A program made the translations under genes and the position numbers. Under the pieces are notes generated by a model. It worked only from the letters and a program-made list of their open reading frames with translations. It was not told the origin of the DNA and ran no database searches. A stretch of 64,000 nt of DNA, taken from assembly GCF_000411155.1 (NCBI RefSeq), contig NZ_KE150266.1, positions 248,001 to 312,000 of the forward strand, in the 5' to 3' direction. Of the stretch, positions 40,725 to 49,802 are shown one piece after another (the stretch's first letter is position 1; the number at the start of each line of letters is the position of its first letter). This stretch comes from Gleimia europaea ACS-120-V-Col10b. GTDB taxonomy: Bacteria; Actinomycetota; Actinomycetes; Actinomycetales; Actinomycetaceae.

Positions 40725-42809
40725 CTAGTTCGCTTCGCGCATCTGGCGAAGCTCCTGCTTTAGTTCCTTAAGTTCATCGCGCAAGCGGGCGGCAACCTCG
40801 AACTGGAGATCTTCGGCTGCCAGGTGCATCTGTTTCGTCAGTTCATCGATCAGCCCAGCCAGATCCTCTTCAGCGGCAGAAGCTAAACGTGCCCTCGCCG
40901 AGAAGTTTACGTCACCCGCCCGGCGTGAATCGGCCACCGCCTTGCGGTAGCCGCCCTCCAAAAGCTCCTCTGTGTCGATATCCTCACGCGCCAACATGTC
41001 TGTAACATCCTGGATCTTTTTGCGCAGTGGCTGCGGGTCGATGCCGTGCTCCTCGTTGTAAGCAATCTGCTTCTCGCGACGCCGCTCTGTCTCATCAATC
41101 GCACGTTTCATCGAATCCGTGATGTTATCGGCGTACATGTGCACTTCACCGGCAACATTTCGGGCGGCGCGCCCAATCGTTTGGATCAGCGACGTAGTGG
41201 AACGCAAGAACCCTTCCTTATCCGCATCCAAAATCGCAACTAGTGACACCTCCGGCAGATCCAAACCCTCACGCAAAAGGTTAATACCCACCAGCACGTC
41301 AAACTTGCCTTGACGTAGCTCACGCAAAAGCTCCACGCGGCGAAGCGTGTCCACATCCGAATGTAAGTATTCCACCCGTACTCCGCGAACCGACATGTAG
41401 TCCGTCAAATCTTCTGCCATCCGCTTGGTCAAAGTAGTGACAAGCACGCGTTCACCGCGCTCCACACGCGCATTCACTTCGCCAAGTAGGTCATCAATCT
41501 GGCCCTCCGTCGGCTTTATTACGATCTTTGGATCCACGAGGCCGGTTGGGCGAATGATTTGCTCAACCACGCCCGTAGCCTGGGAGAGCTCATAGGGGCC
41601 CGGGGTTGCAGACATGTACACGGTTTGGCCAATGCGCTCCAAAAACTCCTCCCACTTCAGCGGACGGTTATCCATTGCGGAAGGCAGGCGGAAACCGTGG
41701 TCAACTAGCGTGCGCTTACGCGACATGTCACCTTCGTACATGGCGCCGATCTGGGGCACAGTCACGTGTGACTCGTCAATGATCAGCACAAAATCATCCG
41801 GGAAATAATCGAGCAAAGTGTGCGGGGGTGTGCCCGGCCCGCGCCCATCAATGTGCCGTGAGTAGTTCTCAATACCCGCACACGTGCCAATCTCGCGCAT
41901 CATTTCCAGGTCGTACGTTGTGCGCATGCGTAACCTTTGCGCCTCGAGGAGCTTGCCTTGGCTCTCAAACCACGCTACGCGCTCGTCAAGTTCCTCTTCA
42001 ATCGTCTTGAGGGCGCGTTTCATGCGTTCCTCGCCTGCAACATAGTGAGAGGCCGGGAACAGGTACACGTGATCCGTTTCGCGAATGAGGTCACCCGTAA
42101 GTGGGTGCAGGTAAGCCAGGGCATCGATCTCGTCGCCAAACATTTCGATGCGGATCGCAAGTTCTTCATATACCGGAATAATCTCGATCGTGTCGCCGCG
42201 CACCCGGAAAGTTCCACGCGTAAACGCCATGTCATTGCGCGAATACTGCATGTTCACAAACGCGCGCAAAAGGTCATCTCGCGAGACCTCCATGCCCACA
42301 CTCAGCTCGACCATGCGTGCAACGTACTCTTCGGGCGTACCCAAGCCGTAGATGCAGGAAACCGACGCCACAACAACCGTATCCCGCCGAGTCAAAAGCG
42401 AGTTAGTTGCCGAGTGGCGCAGCCTCTCCACCTCGTCATTGATTGAGGAGTCTTTCTCGATGTACGTGTCAGTTTGAGGCACGTACGCTTCGGGCTGATA
42501 GTAATCGTAGTAGGACACGAAGTACTCAACCGCATTGTTGGGCAGCAGATTTCGTAGCTCCGCAGCCAACTGTGCGGCCAGCGTCTTGTTTGGCGCCATC
42601 ACGAGGGTGGGCCGTTGGATTTGCTCAACCAACCAAGCTGCTGTTGCGGACTTACCGGTGCCCGTGGCCCCCAGTAGTACGATGTCTTTTTCACCAGCGT
42701 TAATCCGCTCAGTCAGCTCCCGAATAGCCGTCGGCTGGTCACCCGACGGGGTGAACTCAGAGACGACCTCGAAAGGCGCTTCCTGACGAACAACAGTCTG
42801 GTTTTCCAT
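40725..42809 (-). CDS. uvrB: Excinuclease ABC subunit B
   Basis: A 694-residue helicase-like protein: Walker A in [13 protein letters not shown], the beta-hairpin region [16 protein letters not shown] box in LIIDESHVT, motif [12 protein letters not shown], and the C-terminal UVR motif ([17 protein letters not shown]). It loads onto DNA with UvrA and recruits UvrC. ATG at 42809 comes 8 bases after the coaE stop. Confidence 0.97.
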   Translation of the reverse strand: MENQTVVRQEAPFEVVSEFTPSGDQPTAIRELTERINAGEKDIVLLGATGTGKSATAAWLVEQIQRPTLVMAPNKTLAAQLAAELRNLLPNNAVEYFVSYYDYYQPEAYVPQTDTYIEKDSSINDEVERLRHSATNSLLTRRDTVVVASVSCIYGLGTPEEYVARMVELSVGMEVSRDDLLRAFVNMQYSRNDMAFTRGTFRVRGDTIEIIPVYEELAIRIEMFGDEIDALAYLHPLTGDLIRETDHVYLFPASHYVAGEERMKRALKTIEEELDERVAWFESQGKLLEAQRLRMRTTYDLEMMREIGTCAGIENYSRHIDGRGPGTPPHTLLDYFPDDFVLIIDESHVTVPQIGAMYEGDMSRKRTLVDHGFRLPSAMDNRPLKWEEFLERIGQTVYMSATPGPYELSQATGVVEQIIRPTGLVDPKIVIKPTEGQIDDLLGEVNARVERGERVLVTTLTKRMAEDLTDYMSVRGVRVEYLHSDVDTLRRVELLRELRQGKFDVLVGINLLREGLDLPEVSLVAILDADKEGFLRSTTSLIQTIGRAARNVAGEVHMYADNITDSMKRAIDETERRREKQIAYNEEHGIDPQPLRKKIQDVTDMLAREDIDTEELLEGGYRKAVADSRRAGDVNFSARARLASAAEEDLAGLIDELTKQMHLAAEDLQFEVAARLRDELKELKQELRQMREAN

Positions 42810-42819
42810 ACCTTCTAGT

Positions 42820-43518
42820 CTAAGCTTCTGTGCCTGCAGTAAGCATTTGGTAGAGTTCGCGGGCCACGCAATCGAGATCTGCCAGTGAGCCCTCGTTTTC
42901 GATGATGATGCTGGCATGCTCGCTCCGCTCCGCATCGCTCATCTGGTTCGCAATCCGGCGTCTTGCGTCCTGCTCATCCATTCCTCGCATGTCCGTCAAA
43001 CGAGCTACGCGGTCTTGTTCATCTGCCAAAACGACTGCGACCGCATCAACCATGTGCGTCATATTTGCCTCTATCAAAACAGCTGCGTCATACACTGCCA
43101 GGCCGTCAATAGGCGCCGACTCCAAGATTTCTAATGCGCGCGCCCGGATGCGTGGATGGGTTATCTCATTTAGACATGCAAGGGCCGCCTCATCATGAAA
43201 AACGATGCTGGCCAACGCTGCTCGGTCCAAAACTCCGGCAGGCGCAACCTGCGTGCCAAACCGCGCAACTATTTGCGCCAGGGCCTGCGTACCGGGCTGA
43301 ACGATCTGTCGCGCAATCACGTCGCCATCCGCGATCGTTGCGCCCATTTCTCGCCAAACGTTTGTCACCGCAGACTTGCCGGCCCCAATACCGCCGGTCA
43401 GTCCAATCCAAAACGGCCGCGATTCGCAAGCCCGAGAACTGGGAACCAATGCAGATTTCTCAATCGGCGTTTTAACGAGGGCAAGCGCTCCCCCAATCCG
43501 AATCTCTTCCCAAGCCAT
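42820..43518 (-). CDS. coaE: Dephospho-CoA kinase
   Basis: A 232-residue kinase for the last step of CoA synthesis. P-loop [13 protein letters not shown], then [10 protein letters not shown] (substrate Asp) and [11 protein letters not shown]. About 37 residues precede the P-loop strand, whereas CoaE normally begins there. The ATG at 43518 has GAGGAGG in the right place, so the extension is probably translated. In operon with uvrB. Confidence 0.9.
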   Translation of the reverse strand: MAWEEIRIGGALALVKTPIEKSALVPSSRACESRPFWIGLTGGIGAGKSAVTNVWREMGATIADGDVIARQIVQPGTQALAQIVARFGTQVAPAGVLDRAALASIVFHDEAALACLNEITHPRIRARALEILESAPIDGLAVYDAAVLIEANMTHMVDAVAVVLADEQDRVARLTDMRGMDEQDARRRIANQMSDAERSEHASIIIENEGSLADLDCVARELYQMLTAGTEA

Positions 43519-43586
43519 ATGCCCCTCCTCGCATTAGATCGAATCGCCAGCCTAATAAGATCTCCCAGTTTGACTATAGCGAGCAA

Positions 43587-43626
43587 TAAAGAGGTGGCCG
43601 AGTGGAAAACCACTCGGCCACCTCTT
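43587..43626 (-). terminator. Intrinsic terminator of rpsA
   Basis: A 17-bp perfect stem (43589-43605 with 43610-43626), loop AAAA on the plus strand, followed on the minus strand by TTTATT. Confidence 0.92.
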
Positions 43627-43663
43627 GAACGTCTAGTTCAAGCGCCTAACGGCAACAAGACCA

Positions 43664-45109
43664 TTAGTTGTTCGTTAGCTTCTCGCGAAGCGCGGCGAGC
43701 GCCTCGTCAGAAGCGAGGGTGCCTTCCGACTCAACCGAGGTCGAGTAGGATGCCTGCTCCTCGATCTTCGGAGCCGCCTCGGCGTCCTCTTCCATAGCAC
43801 GAGCAACCTGAGCCTTGTGGGACTCCCAACGAGCGTGAGCCTCAGCGTACTGGGACTCCCAAGCAACGCGCTGCTCGTCGTAGCCTTCCATCCACTCCTG
43901 GGTCTCCGGATCGAAGCCCTCGGGGTACTTGTAGTTGCCGTTCTCGTCATATTCAGCAGCCATGCCGTACAGCGACGGATCGAAGTCCGCGGAGTTCGGA
44001 TCCACACCCTCGTTAGCCTGCTTCAGCGAGAGCGAAATGCGGCGACGCTCAAGATCAATGTCGATGATCTTAACGAAGACCTCATCGCCAACCTTCGCGA
44101 CCTGCTCCGGAGCGTCAATGTGCCGCTGGGCCAGCTCGGAGATGTGGACGAGGCCCTCGATGCCATCCTCGACGCGAACAAACGCGCCGAACGGAACGAG
44201 CTTGGTGACCTTGCCCGGTACAACCTGACCGATAGCGTGGATGCGGGCAAATGCCTGCCACGGATCTTCCTGGGTGGCCTTGAGCGAAAGCGAAACACGC
44301 TCACGGTTCATATCAACGTCGAGAACCTCAACGGTGACCTCGTCGCCAACCTCAACAACCTCGGACGGGTGATCGATGTGCTTCCAAGACAGCTCCGAAA
44401 CGTGAACGAGGCCGTCTACGCCACCAAGATCAACGAACGCACCAAAGTTAACGATCGAGGAGACCACACCGGAACGAACCTGACCCTTCTGGAGGGTGTT
44501 AAGGAAGTTAGTACGAACCTCAGACTGAGTCTGCTCTAGCCAAGCGCGGCGAGAGAGAACAACGTTGTTGCGGTTCTTGTCAAGCTCGATGATCTTAGCT
44601 TCTAGCTCGCGGCCAATGTAGGGTTGCAGGTCGCGAACGCGACGCATTTCTACGAGGGAGGCCGGCAGGAAGCCGCGCAGACCGATGTCGAGGATCAGGC
44701 CGCCCTTGACGACCTCGATGACGGTACCGTTTACGACGCCATCTTCTTCCTTGACCTTCTCGATCGTGCCCCAGGCACGCTCGTACTGAGCACGCTTCTT
44801 CGACAGAAGCAAACGGCCTTCCTTGTCTTCCATCTGAAGAACAAGAGCCTCAATCTTGTCGCCAACCTCTACAACGTCGTCAGGATCGACGTCGTGCTTG
44901 ATCGACAATTCGCGCGAAAGAATAACGCCCTCGGTCTTGTAACCGATATCTAGCAGGACTTCATCGCGGTCAACCTTGACGACAGAGCCTTCGACGATGT
45001 CGCCTTCCTTGAAGTACTTGATGGTCTCGTCGATAGCGGCGAGCAGATCCTCTTCGGATCCAATATCGTTGACTGCAACCTGCTCAGGCTGCGGGGTTGA
45101 GTTGGTCAT
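43664..45109 (-). CDS. rpsA: 30S ribosomal protein S1
   Basis: A 481-residue protein of the usual actinobacterial length with four S1 RNA-binding repeats (beginning near residues 36, 121, 207 and 293; for example GAFVDLGGVDGLVHVSELSW) and an acidic C-terminal tail. It helps recruit mRNA to the 30S subunit. Start ATG. It has its own promoter in the gap after polA and ends in a strong terminator. Confidence 0.97.
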   Translation of the reverse strand: MTNSTPQPEQVAVNDIGSEEDLLAAIDETIKYFKEGDIVEGSVVKVDRDEVLLDIGYKTEGVILSRELSIKHDVDPDDVVEVGDKIEALVLQMEDKEGRLLLSKKRAQYERAWGTIEKVKEEDGVVNGTVIEVVKGGLILDIGLRGFLPASLVEMRRVRDLQPYIGRELEAKIIELDKNRNNVVLSRRAWLEQTQSEVRTNFLNTLQKGQVRSGVVSSIVNFGAFVDLGGVDGLVHVSELSWKHIDHPSEVVEVGDEVTVEVLDVDMNRERVSLSLKATQEDPWQAFARIHAIGQVVPGKVTKLVPFGAFVRVEDGIEGLVHISELAQRHIDAPEQVAKVGDEVFVKIIDIDLERRRISLSLKQANEGVDPNSADFDPSLYGMAAEYDENGNYKYPEGFDPETQEWMEGYDEQRVAWESQYAEAHARWESHKAQVARAMEEDAEAAPKIEEQASYSTSVESEGTLASDEALAALREKLTNN

Positions 45110-45124
45110 AAAGTTTAAATCCCC

Positions 45125-45153
45125 GAATACGGATAAATAGTAGTGAATACGGA
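45125..45153. repeat. Direct repeat in the rpsA leader
   Basis: GAATACGGA occurs at 45125-45133 and 45145-45153, 20 bp apart (two helix turns), 16-44 bases upstream of rpsA and within its predicted untranslated leader. Possible protein- or RNA-binding site. Confidence 0.5.
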
Positions 45154-45182
45154 CAAAATGGCGCTTATGCGCACAGTCTCAA

Positions 45183-45210
45183 ACTGTACTACAAAGAGCA
45201 CCAAAGGCAA
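45183..45210 (-). promoter_or_regulatory. Promoter of rpsA
   Basis: On the minus strand -35 TTGCCT (45205-45210), a 16-nt spacer, and -10 TACAGT (45183-45188). Predicted leader about 65-70 nt. Confidence 0.6.
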
Positions 45211-45315
45211 TGCTATCAGTGAAGCACCGGCCCATACGTAATAAAAACGAGACCCTGAGAGTGAGAGTTTGGTCGCATTTTGCGCTAAACGCGCACCGGT
45301 TCGCCGTTTCTAGGA

Positions 45316-47961
45316 CTAATGGCCGGCACTACGCCAGTTATCACCAATGCCCATGGACACGTCCAGAGGGACATCCAAAGCTACCGCATTAGACATCGCG
45401 TGCTTCACGAGCTTTTGAATCTCGTCCTTCTCACTGTTTTTAATCTCGAGCACGAGTTCATCATGTACCTGTAGCAGGACTCGAGAGCTGAGGCCAGATT
45501 CCGCAAGCGCACTATCCAGATGGATCATCGCCACCTTGATGATGTCAGCCGCAGATCCCTGGATTGGCGCATTCAGAGCGGCGCGCTGCGCCATCTCCCT
45601 TCTTTGCCGGTTCGTTGAGTTCAGATCCGGCAGGTAGCGGCGCCTTCCAAACAGCGTGGTGGTGTAACCGACCTTACGGGCATTTGCTACCACGCTTGCG
45701 AGGAAGTCCTGCACTCCCCCGAAGCGTTCAAAATACTTATCGCGCAACTCGCTGGCCTCACCAACACTGATGCCCAGTTGCTGAGACAATCCATATGAGG
45801 ACAGTCCGTAGGCCAAACCGTACGAGGTGGCCTTTATTCGACTACGCAGATTCGAATCAACCTCTTCAACGGGCACGTGGAAAACCATGGAGGCCATGGT
45901 CTTGTGCAAATCCTCACCCGAATTGAACGCTTCAATCAGCGCCACATCTTCAGACATGTGCGCCATAATGCGCATTTCGATCTGCGAATAATCCGCCGTC
46001 AAAAGGGCATCGAAACCATCCCCGGGTACGAACGCCTCGCGAATCCGCAGGCCTTCTTCCGTGCGGGCCGGAATGTTCTGCAAGTTCGGCTGGGTTGAGG
46101 ACAGACGCCCCGTGGCGGCCTTCGTCTGCTCGAACGTGGTGTGAATACGCCCATCAGACCTCACCGAACCGATCAGGCCGTCAACCGTTTGATGTAGCTT
46201 GATCTTGTCTCGATGCTCCAACAGGTGCGCGAGGAAGGGGTGTTCCGTTTGCAGGAACAGCTTTTCGAGGGCATCTGCGTTGGTGGTATAGCCGGTCTTC
46301 GTCTTCTTCGTTTTCGGCATGTCCAACTCGTCAAACAGCACCGTCTGCAACTGTTTAGGGCTGGATAGATTGACCTCGTGTCCGATCACCTCATAGGCGG
46401 CCTCGGCTGCTCGATTTACCATGCCGCCTAGTTCATCCGACATTGCGCGCAGTGAATCCATGTCCGCGCCAATCCCCACGCGCTCCATCTTCCACAACAC
46501 GTTTTGGACGGGCAACTCCATTTGCTGGAAAAGTTCCCACGCATCTTGCTTTTGCAACTCCGCCCGCATCGGCTGTTCCAGATCAAAAAGGGCTTGCGCA
46601 AGCTGGACTTTTTGCGCGTGGTCACTTAGCAATGACAGCTGTCCGTCCGACTCCGCGTCCGCTACTGTACGCTCCAGGTAGCGCCGTGCCAGCGCGGTAA
46701 GCTCATACCCGCGCTGATCGGGACGCAACAGGTAGGCGGCAAGCTCGGCCTCAAGCCAAACATTTCCAAAATCAATGCCGCGCTGGGCAAACAGGTGCCG
46801 CCACTTTTTTGCCTCATGCGTGACAATACGGGTTCGGTCAAACAATGCCTGGAGCTCGGCAGCGCCGGCCTCGTCTAGCTCCACCGGGTCTACAACCAGC
46901 GCCTTACCGGGCGCATACAGCACAACCACTTCAATGTCACTGCCGGCAAGCGAAGGTAGCACCGCGAGAAGATCGTCGTCCGCAATGGACTGTGCCCACT
47001 TATCGATCCCCACCTGCGGGTAAGTTACCGTTTCTACCTCAGTGGCTTCACTCACGGGTTCCGCTGGGGCCGCGACCTCATCCGCCACGTCTACAGCAAA
47101 AACGCGGGAGCGAAGCGTTGCGAACTCAAGGGTGTCAAATAGTTCCTCAATCCCGTTACGGTCAAACGGCTTGCGTTCTAAATCATCTAGCGAAACGTCA
47201 AGCTCCACGTCGCGCAGTAGCGCATTCAAGCGGCGATTACGGCGCACGTCTTCCAGGTGTTCGCGTAGCGCTTCCCCCCGTTTACCACCGACCTTCTCCG
47301 CATTTTCTAGCAGCTCATCCAGGCCACCGAACTTCTGTAACCACTGCGCGGCCGTCTTATCACCCACACCGGGAACGCCCGGCAGATTATCTGCCGATTC
47401 GCCTACGAGCGCGGCGATTTCAGGATACTGCGCCGGTACCACGCCGTAACGATCCGTTACCGCCGGCGGATCCATCAGCCGCAAGTCAGACATCGACCGA
47501 CCCGGGTAAATCACGAACGTAGAATCCGTAACCAACTGGAACGTATCGCGGTCCCCAGAAGCTAGCAATGTTTCCATTCCCGCCTCTTGAGCCATAGAAG
47601 AAACGGTTGCGAGGACGTCGTCAGCCTCCACGCCCTCCTTCACCACCACCGGAATGTCGAGTTTCTTCAGCACCTCTTGAATGAGGGGCACCTGGCTCTT
47701 AAACTCTTCGGGAGTTTTTGCACGCCCCGCCTTATATTCGGGGTACTCATCAGAGCGGAAAGACTTCTCTGCCGCGTCGAAGGCAGCCAGCACATGCGTT
47801 GGTTCATAATCGGCCAGCATTTTCACCAGCATTGACACGAAGCCATACACCGCGTTCGTGTGCTGCCCCGTACTGGTCATGAAAGATTCCACCGGGAGCG
47901 CATAGAATGCGCGAAACGCCATCGAATGGCCATCTAGAACTAAAAGTCTTTTCTCACTCAC
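45316..47961 (-). CDS. polA: DNA polymerase I
   Basis: An 881-residue polymerase. N-terminal 5' nuclease domain (DGHSMAFRAFYALP; GVEADDVLATV; ASGDRDTFQLV), a middle domain that lacks the Asp-x-Glu of the 3'-5' exonuclease (so no proofreading, as in mycobacteria), and the polymerase domain with motif A DYSQIEMRIMAH, motif B in IKATSYGLAYG and motif C QVHDELVLE. Used in repair and Okazaki fragment processing. Ends 206 bp before rpsA. Confidence 0.96.
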   Translation of the reverse strand: MSEKRLLVLDGHSMAFRAFYALPVESFMTSTGQHTNAVYGFVSMLVKMLADYEPTHVLAAFDAAEKSFRSDEYPEYKAGRAKTPEEFKSQVPLIQEVLKKLDIPVVVKEGVEADDVLATVSSMAQEAGMETLLASGDRDTFQLVTDSTFVIYPGRSMSDLRLMDPPAVTDRYGVVPAQYPEIAALVGESADNLPGVPGVGDKTAAQWLQKFGGLDELLENAEKVGGKRGEALREHLEDVRRNRRLNALLRDVELDVSLDDLERKPFDRNGIEELFDTLEFATLRSRVFAVDVADEVAAPAEPVSEATEVETVTYPQVGIDKWAQSIADDDLLAVLPSLAGSDIEVVVLYAPGKALVVDPVELDEAGAAELQALFDRTRIVTHEAKKWRHLFAQRGIDFGNVWLEAELAAYLLRPDQRGYELTALARRYLERTVADAESDGQLSLLSDHAQKVQLAQALFDLEQPMRAELQKQDAWELFQQMELPVQNVLWKMERVGIGADMDSLRAMSDELGGMVNRAAEAAYEVIGHEVNLSSPKQLQTVLFDELDMPKTKKTKTGYTTNADALEKLFLQTEHPFLAHLLEHRDKIKLHQTVDGLIGSVRSDGRIHTTFEQTKAATGRLSSTQPNLQNIPARTEEGLRIREAFVPGDGFDALLTADYSQIEMRIMAHMSEDVALIEAFNSGEDLHKTMASMVFHVPVEEVDSNLRSRIKATSYGLAYGLSSYGLSQQLGISVGEASELRDKYFERFGGVQDFLASVVANARKVGYTTTLFGRRRYLPDLNSTNRQRREMAQRAALNAPIQGSAADIIKVAMIHLDSALAESGLSSRVLLQVHDELVLEIKNSEKDEIQKLVKHAMSNAVALDVPLDVSMGIGDNWRSAGH

Positions 47962-48102
47962 GTCTTCAAGCCTAAAGCAGAGGCGCGCAATTCACAGCAC
48001 CTACACCGCCGCTATTGCGCAACGAAGCACCCATTTGGGCAGCGAGTGCGCGCCAGGTTGAACAGGCCCGTAAGCTGGGAGTTACTTATCGCGAAAGGAA
48101 CG

Positions 48103-48495
48103 ATGGTGCACAATTTCGACAAACAGACCCTTATGGCCCGCACCGAAATGGAAGTTATCGAACTTTCTGCCGACCACTGCGTAATGCGCATGCCGGTGGA
48201 TGGCAACAGACAGACCGCAGGCGTATTGCACGGAGGGGCGAGTGCAGCCCTGGCAGAAACTGCAGGTTCTTTAGCTTCGCGAGAACAGGCTCGCACGTTC
48301 GGAAAAGAGTTTGTTGCGGTTGGCGTGGAACTATCCATCCAACACATTCGCCCGGCCCACGACGGCTACGTGACTGCTACGGCTACCGCCATGCATTTAG
48401 GGAGCACGCGTTGTGTGCACCGCGTAGACATTACAGATGAGGACGGCAGATTAGTTTCCACCGCCCTCATCTCAAATCAGATAATTAAGAAGTAG
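48103..48495 (+). CDS. PaaI-family hotdog thioesterase
   Basis: A 130-residue acyl-CoA thioesterase-like protein. The hotdog motif GVLHGGASAALAETAGS carries the catalytic-region His and Glu, and SIQHIRPAHDGYVTA follows. It probably hydrolyses an aromatic or enterobactin/menaquinone-type acyl-CoA; substrate unknown. ATG at 48103 is chosen for AAAGGA 3 nt upstream. It lies between polA and pdtaR, as in mycobacteria and other actinobacteria. Confidence 0.87.
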   Translation: MVHNFDKQTLMARTEMEVIELSADHCVMRMPVDGNRQTAGVLHGGASAALAETAGSLASREQARTFGKEFVAVGVELSIQHIRPAHDGYVTATATAMHLGSTRCVHRVDITDEDGRLVSTALISNQIIKK

Positions 48496-48501
48496 TGAAA
48501 A

Positions 48502-49092
48502 CTACTCTCCTACCTGATCCACAACCGCATCTGCAACCTCGCGCATGGAAAGGCGCCTATCCATAGATGTCTTTTGAATCCAGCGGAATGCCTCTGGCTC
48601 CGTCATGCCCATGCGCTCCATGAGCAATCCCTTTGCACGATCGACGACCTTGCGAGTCTCAAAACGCTCGGTCAGATCGGCAATCTCATCCTCCATGGCG
48701 AGCATTTCCGCCTGCCTCGAAACCGCGATCTCAACAGCGGGAAGCAGATCTGTAGGCGAGAACGGCTTAACAACATACGCCATAGCACCCGCGTCACGCG
48801 CCCGCTCAACTAGTTCGGTCTGCGAAAACGCCGTCAGCATAACCACAGCGCAAGAAAGCTCCTTCAAAATCCGTTCGGCCGCAGTAATGCCATCCATCTT
48901 CGGCATCTTCACATCGAACACACAAAGATCTGGCTCCAGTTCCAGTGCCTTTGCAACCGCATCCTCACCATTATCTACCTCAGCAACGACGTCGTAGCCA
49001 GCTCCCTTAAGCGTTTCAACGATATCGAGGCGAATCAGAGCTTCGTCTTCCGCGACAACAACCCTGCGCGATTTACCTTCAGTGTTACTCAT
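48502..49092 (-). CDS. pdtaR: ANTAR-domain response regulator PdtaR
   Basis: A 196-residue two-domain regulator. The receiver has VVAEDEALIRLD, phospho-acceptor Asp60 in CVFDVKMPKMDG and KPFSPTDL; residues 130-190 are an ANTAR RNA-binding domain (RFETRKVVDRAKGLLMERM, then EAFRWIQKTSMDRRL). In mycobacteria PdtaR with kinase PdtaS acts on transcription antitermination. No kinase gene is in this window. Confidence 0.93.
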   Translation of the reverse strand: MSNTEGKSRRVVVAEDEALIRLDIVETLKGAGYDVVAEVDNGEDAVAKALELEPDLCVFDVKMPKMDGITAAERILKELSCAVVMLTAFSQTELVERARDAGAMAYVVKPFSPTDLLPAVEIAVSRQAEMLAMEDEIADLTERFETRKVVDRAKGLLMERMGMTEPEAFRWIQKTSMDRRLSMREVADAVVDQVGE

Positions 49093-49106
49093 AACATCCC
49101 TAAATT

Positions 49107-49135
49107 TTGGTCCAACTAATATCTATGGATATTCT
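49107..49135 (+). promoter_or_regulatory. Promoter of the CAA-anticodon tRNA gene
   Basis: -35 TTGGTC (49107-49112), 17-nt spacer, -10 TATTCT (49130-49135). An AATATC/GATATT inverted repeat (49118-49133) overlaps it. Confidence 0.55.
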
Positions 49136-49165
49136 AGTCCTTGGTTACGTGCAAACGGTAACAAT

Positions 49166-49239
49166 GCCCCGGTGGCCCAACTGGCAGAGGCGGTCGACTC
49201 AAAATCGGCATGTTGTGGGTTCGAATCCCACCCGGGGTA
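49166..49239 (+). tRNA. tRNA with CAA (Leu) anticodon and short variable loop
   Basis: A 74-nt cloverleaf: acceptor GCCCCGG with CCGGGGT (G1-U72 wobble), D-arm GCC/GGC with an 11-nt loop, anticodon stem GTCGA/TCGGC with loop CTCAAAA, variable loop ATGTT (only 5 nt), T-arm GTGGG TTCGAAT CCCAC, discriminator A. The anticodon CAA reads the Leu codon UUG, but normal bacterial tRNA-Leu has a long variable arm. The D-loop (ACTGGCAGA) is Leu-like. CCA is not encoded. It is a real tRNA gene by structure; amino-acid identity is uncertain. Confidence 0.85.
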
Positions 49240-49371
49240 CTTTTATTTTCTGTTTTTCATCAGGCGTCTAAACGCGTGGCGAAAAATGGGAGCTTGATAG
49301 CTCCTTAGAACTTCTCAAACTCCCAACGAAATACCTACCAGACTGGGCAATCCAACAGGCACAGTCTACTT

Positions 49372-49575
49372 TCAGGCAACCTGCACGAGACTAATGCCCA
49401 GGTAGTCGGCTGCCTGCTTACGCGTGGCCGGCACAGCCAACGCGTCAATGGCGCGGCTGACCTGCATTGAATCAACATCTTTAAACCACGGACGCACAGC
49501 CTCAGCAATGTTCATCTCGCTAAGGTTGCGGGCCTGACGGCTAGTGTGCATGTCGTAAATGCTAAACATCTGCAT
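49372..49575 (-). CDS. Small protein of unknown function (67 residues)
   Basis: I do not recognise a family. ATG at 49575 has AAGGAG 6 nt upstream, a strong ribosome-binding site, which argues for a real gene. The protein is soluble-looking and mostly helical; the last 20 residues (ATRKQAADYLGISLVQ) look like the first part of a helix-turn-helix. It has no membrane segment, signal peptide or Cys. A 12-bp palindrome (49594-49605) lies just before the ribosome-binding site, and a string of small hairpins fills the upstream 150 bases. The region between its stop and the tRNA (49240-49371) has no feature I can name. Confidence 0.65.
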   Translation of the reverse strand: MQMFSIYDMHTSRQARNLSEMNIAEAVRPWFKDVDSMQVSRAIDALAVPATRKQAADYLGISLVQVA

Positions 49576-49593
49576 AGCTATCTCCTTCCTATA

Positions 49594-49605
49594 ATCCGGC
49601 CGGAT
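49594..49605. repeat. Palindrome ATCCGGCCGGAT
   Basis: A 12-bp perfect palindrome 8 bases upstream of the ribosome-binding site of the 67-residue gene; possible operator or hairpin in the leader. Confidence 0.4.
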
Positions 49606-49606
49606 A

Positions 49607-49725
49607 TGCGCAACGGGAGCGCAGGTAATCCAGCCCCACAAAAACTGAAATCTTCATCCGCTGAGCGCCTGGGAAACCGGAAAGCCGGCCTGTAGAAAAT
49701 GCTCTACGACGCCCCGCAAGTGCGG
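49607..49725 (-). other. Hairpin-rich stretch between pyk and the 67-residue gene
   Basis: Four perfect small stems: TGCGC/GCGCA (49607-49623), CCGG/CCGG (49677-49688), GTAGA/TCTAC (49692-49707) and CCGC/GCGG (49714-49725). The density in otherwise non-coding DNA suggests a structured leader or small RNA, but no known class was recognised. Confidence 0.35.
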
Positions 49726-49748
49726 CGAATAGAACATTTAATCATATT

Positions 49749-49781
49749 AATGCCGGGATTGCAAGTAGCAACCCCGGCATT
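49749..49781 (-). terminator. Hairpin after pyk
   Basis: AATGCCGGG (49749-49757) pairs with CCCGGCATT (49773-49781), with an inner TTGC/GCAA. No proper T run follows on the minus strand (AATATGATT). It is 22 bases past the pyk stop. Confidence 0.65.
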
Positions 49782-49802
49782 ACAATTCGAATCCGAACTG
49801 GT

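Noticed and set aside
43817..44539. Long open frame antisense to rpsA (240 codons)
   Set aside because: A shadow of the rpsA repeats; no independent signals.
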